The notes below the pieces were generated by a model. It saw nothing but the letters and a program-made list of their open reading frames with translations, was not told the origin of the DNA and searched no databases. Positions 61,956 through 64,000 of a stretch of DNA of 64,000 nucleotides are shown here, piece after piece. The position numbers and the translations under genes were made by a program. Source of the stretch: CAZAPO01 sp044841755 (GTDB lineage: Bacteria > Bacteroidota > Bacteroidia > Flavobacteriales > Flavobacteriaceae); the NCBI GenBank assembly GCA_044841755.1, contig JAXOFM010000001.1, forward strand, positions 620,001 to 684,000, in the 5' to 3' direction. Positions within the stretch are counted from its first letter, which is position 1, and each line of letters opens with the position of its first letter.

Positions 61956-64000
61956 GTGAGCAGTTTTGAGCACATACAAAATAAGCTGGAAGCTTTTATA
62001 AGAAAGTACTATTTAAACGATCTTATTAAAGGGGTAATTTTATTTTTTGCTATCGGATTGCTTTACTTTTTAGTCACTCTTTTCATTGAATATGCGTTAT
62101 GGTTAAGTTCAGTAGGAAGGACTTTGCTGTTTTGGGTGTTTATAATTGTAGAAGCAGCTTTACTAATAAAGTTTATAGCAATTCCATTAGCCAAACTTTT
62201 TAAACTTCAAAAGGGAATTGATTACAAAGAAGCTTCTCAAATTATAGGAACACATTTTTCTGAAGTTAACGACAAATTACTTAATGTGCTTCAGCTAAAA
62301 GAGGACAGCAAAGAATCAGAATTATTGTTAGCAAGCATTGAACAAAAATCTGAAGAGCTCACACCAATTCCTTTTAGGCTTGCGGTTAATTTCAAGAGTA
62401 ACATAAAATATTTAAAATATGCTGCAGTTCCATTATTGATAATTGGAGCATCTTTTATTTCTGGAAAATACAATTGGTTTAGTGATAGCTATGCGCGTGT
62501 TGTTAATTATCAAACGGCATATGAACCGCCAGCACCTTTTAGCTTCTTTATTATAAACGAAGAGTTAAAAACGATTGAGGGAAGAGATTTCACACTTACT
62601 GTTAAAACAGAAGGAGAGATCACTCCAGAAAACGCTCAAATTCATTATAACAACGAAAGTTATTATTTAAAATCGTCAGAAGATGGTGCATTTGAATTTA
62701 CGTTTACACAACCGAGAGAAGATGTTCAGTTTAATCTATCTGCCAATGGTGTTCAGTCTGAGTATCACAATCTTGAAATCATAAACACTCCGTCTTTACT
62801 TGGGTTTGATATGGTGTTAGACTATCCTAATTACACAAAAAAACAAGATGAAACTTTAAAGAGTAATGGTAATGCTGTGGTTCCACTAGGCACTAACGTT
62901 TCTTGGAGGGTGAGAACGAAAAACACGGATAAAGTTGAGCTAAATAGTATCGACTCTACATATAATTTTCAGGAAGACGGAAATAGTTTCGAATTATCTC
63001 AAAGATTATTCAAGTCTTTTGATTATACTTTAAACACCAGTAACTCAGATTTGGCTGATTTTGAAAGTTTGTCGTTTTCCATTAAAGTGATCCGAGATGA
63101 GTTTCCAGAGATTAATGTTAAGATGGAACAAGACTCTTTGGACTCACAAACACTTTATTTTTATGGACAAGTAAGCGATGACTATGGTTTAAGTAATTTG
63201 CAGCTGGTTTATTATCCAAGTGGTAATGAAGAAGGAAAGCAAACAGAGAAGATTAACATAAGCACATCTAATTTTGATGAGTTTGCAAGTGTTTTTCCAG
63301 ATCAATTAAACCTTCAAGAAGGGGTTGGCTATGACCTTTATTTTGAAGTATTCGACAATGATGCAATAGCTAATTACAAGGGAACCAAGAGCAATGTGTT
63401 TTCGTTTAGAAAGCTTACCCAAGAGGAGCTTGAAGAAGAGCAATTAAAAGAGCAAGGAAAGACCATAGATGATTTAAACGACTCTTTAGAGAAAATGGAC
63501 AAGCAAGAAGAGGGGTTAAAAGAATTCTCTAAAACACAAAAGGAAAAATCGGAGCTTAATTTTAATGACAAAAAGAAACTTGAGAACTTTTTAAAGCGCC
63601 AAAAACAGCAAGATGAGTTGATGAAAAACTTCAACGAAAAGCTGAAAGAAAATCTAGAGGAGTTTCAAAACGAAAAGGAAGATCCGTTTAAAGAAAGCCT
63701 GCAACAACGCTTAGAAGAGAATCAAAAGCAGCTAGAACAAGACGAAGAGTTGCTTAAGGAGCTGGTAAAATTATCTGAAAAGATTCAAAAGGAAGAACTT
63801 TCACAAAAACTTGAGGAGCTTGCAAAACAAAACAAAAACAAGAAGCGAAGCCTACAACAACTTCTGGAATTAACTAAGCGCTACTATGTTTCAATGAAGA
63901 GCGAAAAACTTCGTGTTGAATTAGAAGAGTTATCTAAAGAGCAAGAGGCACTTTCTGAAGAGGACGCTGAAAATAATACTAAAGAAAAGCAAGACGAACT
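61956..64000 (+). CDS. DUF4175 family large membrane protein, 3' end outside window
   Basis: The frame is open from a GTG at 61956 to the window end (681 codons), so it is partial. The first ~65 residues hold two transmembrane helices (VILFFAIGLLYFLVTLF and FWVFIIVEAALLIKFI) and a third follows near 150. A beta-rich periplasmic-type region comes next. From about residue 490 onward there is a long Glu/Lys/Gln-rich coiled coil (e.g. LTQEELEEEQLKEQGK, QQRLEENQKQLEQDEELLKE). This is the DUF4175 layout. Function is unknown. Confidence 0.82.
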   Translation, partial: MSSFEHIQNKLEAFIRKYYLNDLIKGVILFFAIGLLYFLVTLFIEYALWLSSVGRTLLFWVFIIVEAALLIKFIAIPLAKLFKLQKGIDYKEASQIIGTHFSEVNDKLLNVLQLKEDSKESELLLASIEQKSEELTPIPFRLAVNFKSNIKYLKYAAVPLLIIGASFISGKYNWFSDSYARVVNYQTAYEPPAPFSFFIINEELKTIEGRDFTLTVKTEGEITPENAQIHYNNESYYLKSSEDGAFEFTFTQPREDVQFNLSANGVQSEYHNLEIINTPSLLGFDMVLDYPNYTKKQDETLKSNGNAVVPLGTNVSWRVRTKNTDKVELNSIDSTYNFQEDGNSFELSQRLFKSFDYTLNTSNSDLADFESLSFSIKVIRDEFPEINVKMEQDSLDSQTLYFYGQVSDDYGLSNLQLVYYPSGNEEGKQTEKINISTSNFDEFASVFPDQLNLQEGVGYDLYFEVFDNDAIANYKGTKSNVFSFRKLTQEELEEEQLKEQGKTIDDLNDSLEKMDKQEEGLKEFSKTQKEKSELNFNDKKKLENFLKRQKQQDELMKNFNEKLKENLEEFQNEKEDPFKESLQQRLEENQKQLEQDEELLKELVKLSEKIQKEELSQKLEELAKQNKNKKRSLQQLLELTKRYYVSMKSEKLRVELEELSKEQEALSEEDAENNTKEKQDE

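Overview
The window looks like chromosomal DNA of a marine-type member of the Flavobacteriaceae (Bacteroidota). The reasons are AT-rich DNA, a type IX secretion C-terminal sorting domain, a SusC/CarboxypepD-type TonB-dependent receptor, DUF6090, DUF4175 and PID-CTERM family proteins, TAnnTTTG-type promoters, and gene orders usual in that family (tdk-alr-mscL-asd; accC-accB-fabH-rpmF-DUF177-pdxA). Genus cannot be fixed from the sequence alone.

Layout. 0-4 kb: a cut-off conserved hypothetical on the minus strand, then tdk, alr, mscL and asd. 4-9.5 kb: a structured intergenic hairpin, a diheme cytochrome lipoprotein paired with a secreted FG-GAP/ASPIC-UnbV protein, an orphan ABC ATPase and a saccharopine-dehydrogenase-like enzyme. 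9.7-15.6 kb: a minus-strand fatty-acid/ribosome/vitamin B6 block facing ribE, which abuts a 65-residue PID-CTERM protein. 15.9-22.4 kb: KDPG aldolase and KDG kinase, then a plus-strand run of DUF885 protein, aldo/keto reductase, NhaC-like antiporter and TIGR04076 protein. 22.4-25.0 kb: a relic integrated element bounded by an intact CAU-anticodon tRNA gene and a broken second copy of it, with a decapitated integrase and DUF6090 debris. 25.0-37 kb: housekeeping genes (mce, rbfA, dusB, lepA) mixed with exported peptidase, beta-propeller and TonB receptor genes. 36.9-44.4 kb: MBL hydrolase, S8 and M1 peptidases, and an AstE-like/GCS2-CBS amidoligase pair. 44.5-49.3 kb: rnpA, S41 protease, OmpA protein, acetyltransferase, CDF exporter and rpiB. 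49.33-49.89 kb: a 555-base gene-free AT-rich stretch with several DnaA-box-like sites, the best candidate for a replication origin. 49.9-64 kb: rnr, DUF2807, LysE, tRNA-Cys, folB, glnS, SPFH protein, gltX, an AlkB-like monooxygenase and a cut-off DUF4175 protein.

Most genes are ordinary chromosomal functions. The accessory signals are the tRNA-nested relic at 22.4-25.0 kb, the candidate origin, the nested hairpin before the cytochrome gene, the PID-CTERM miniprotein and the amidoligase/deacylase pair. Several convergent pairs share their stop codons over exactly four bases. No rRNA, CRISPR array or complete insertion sequence was seen.
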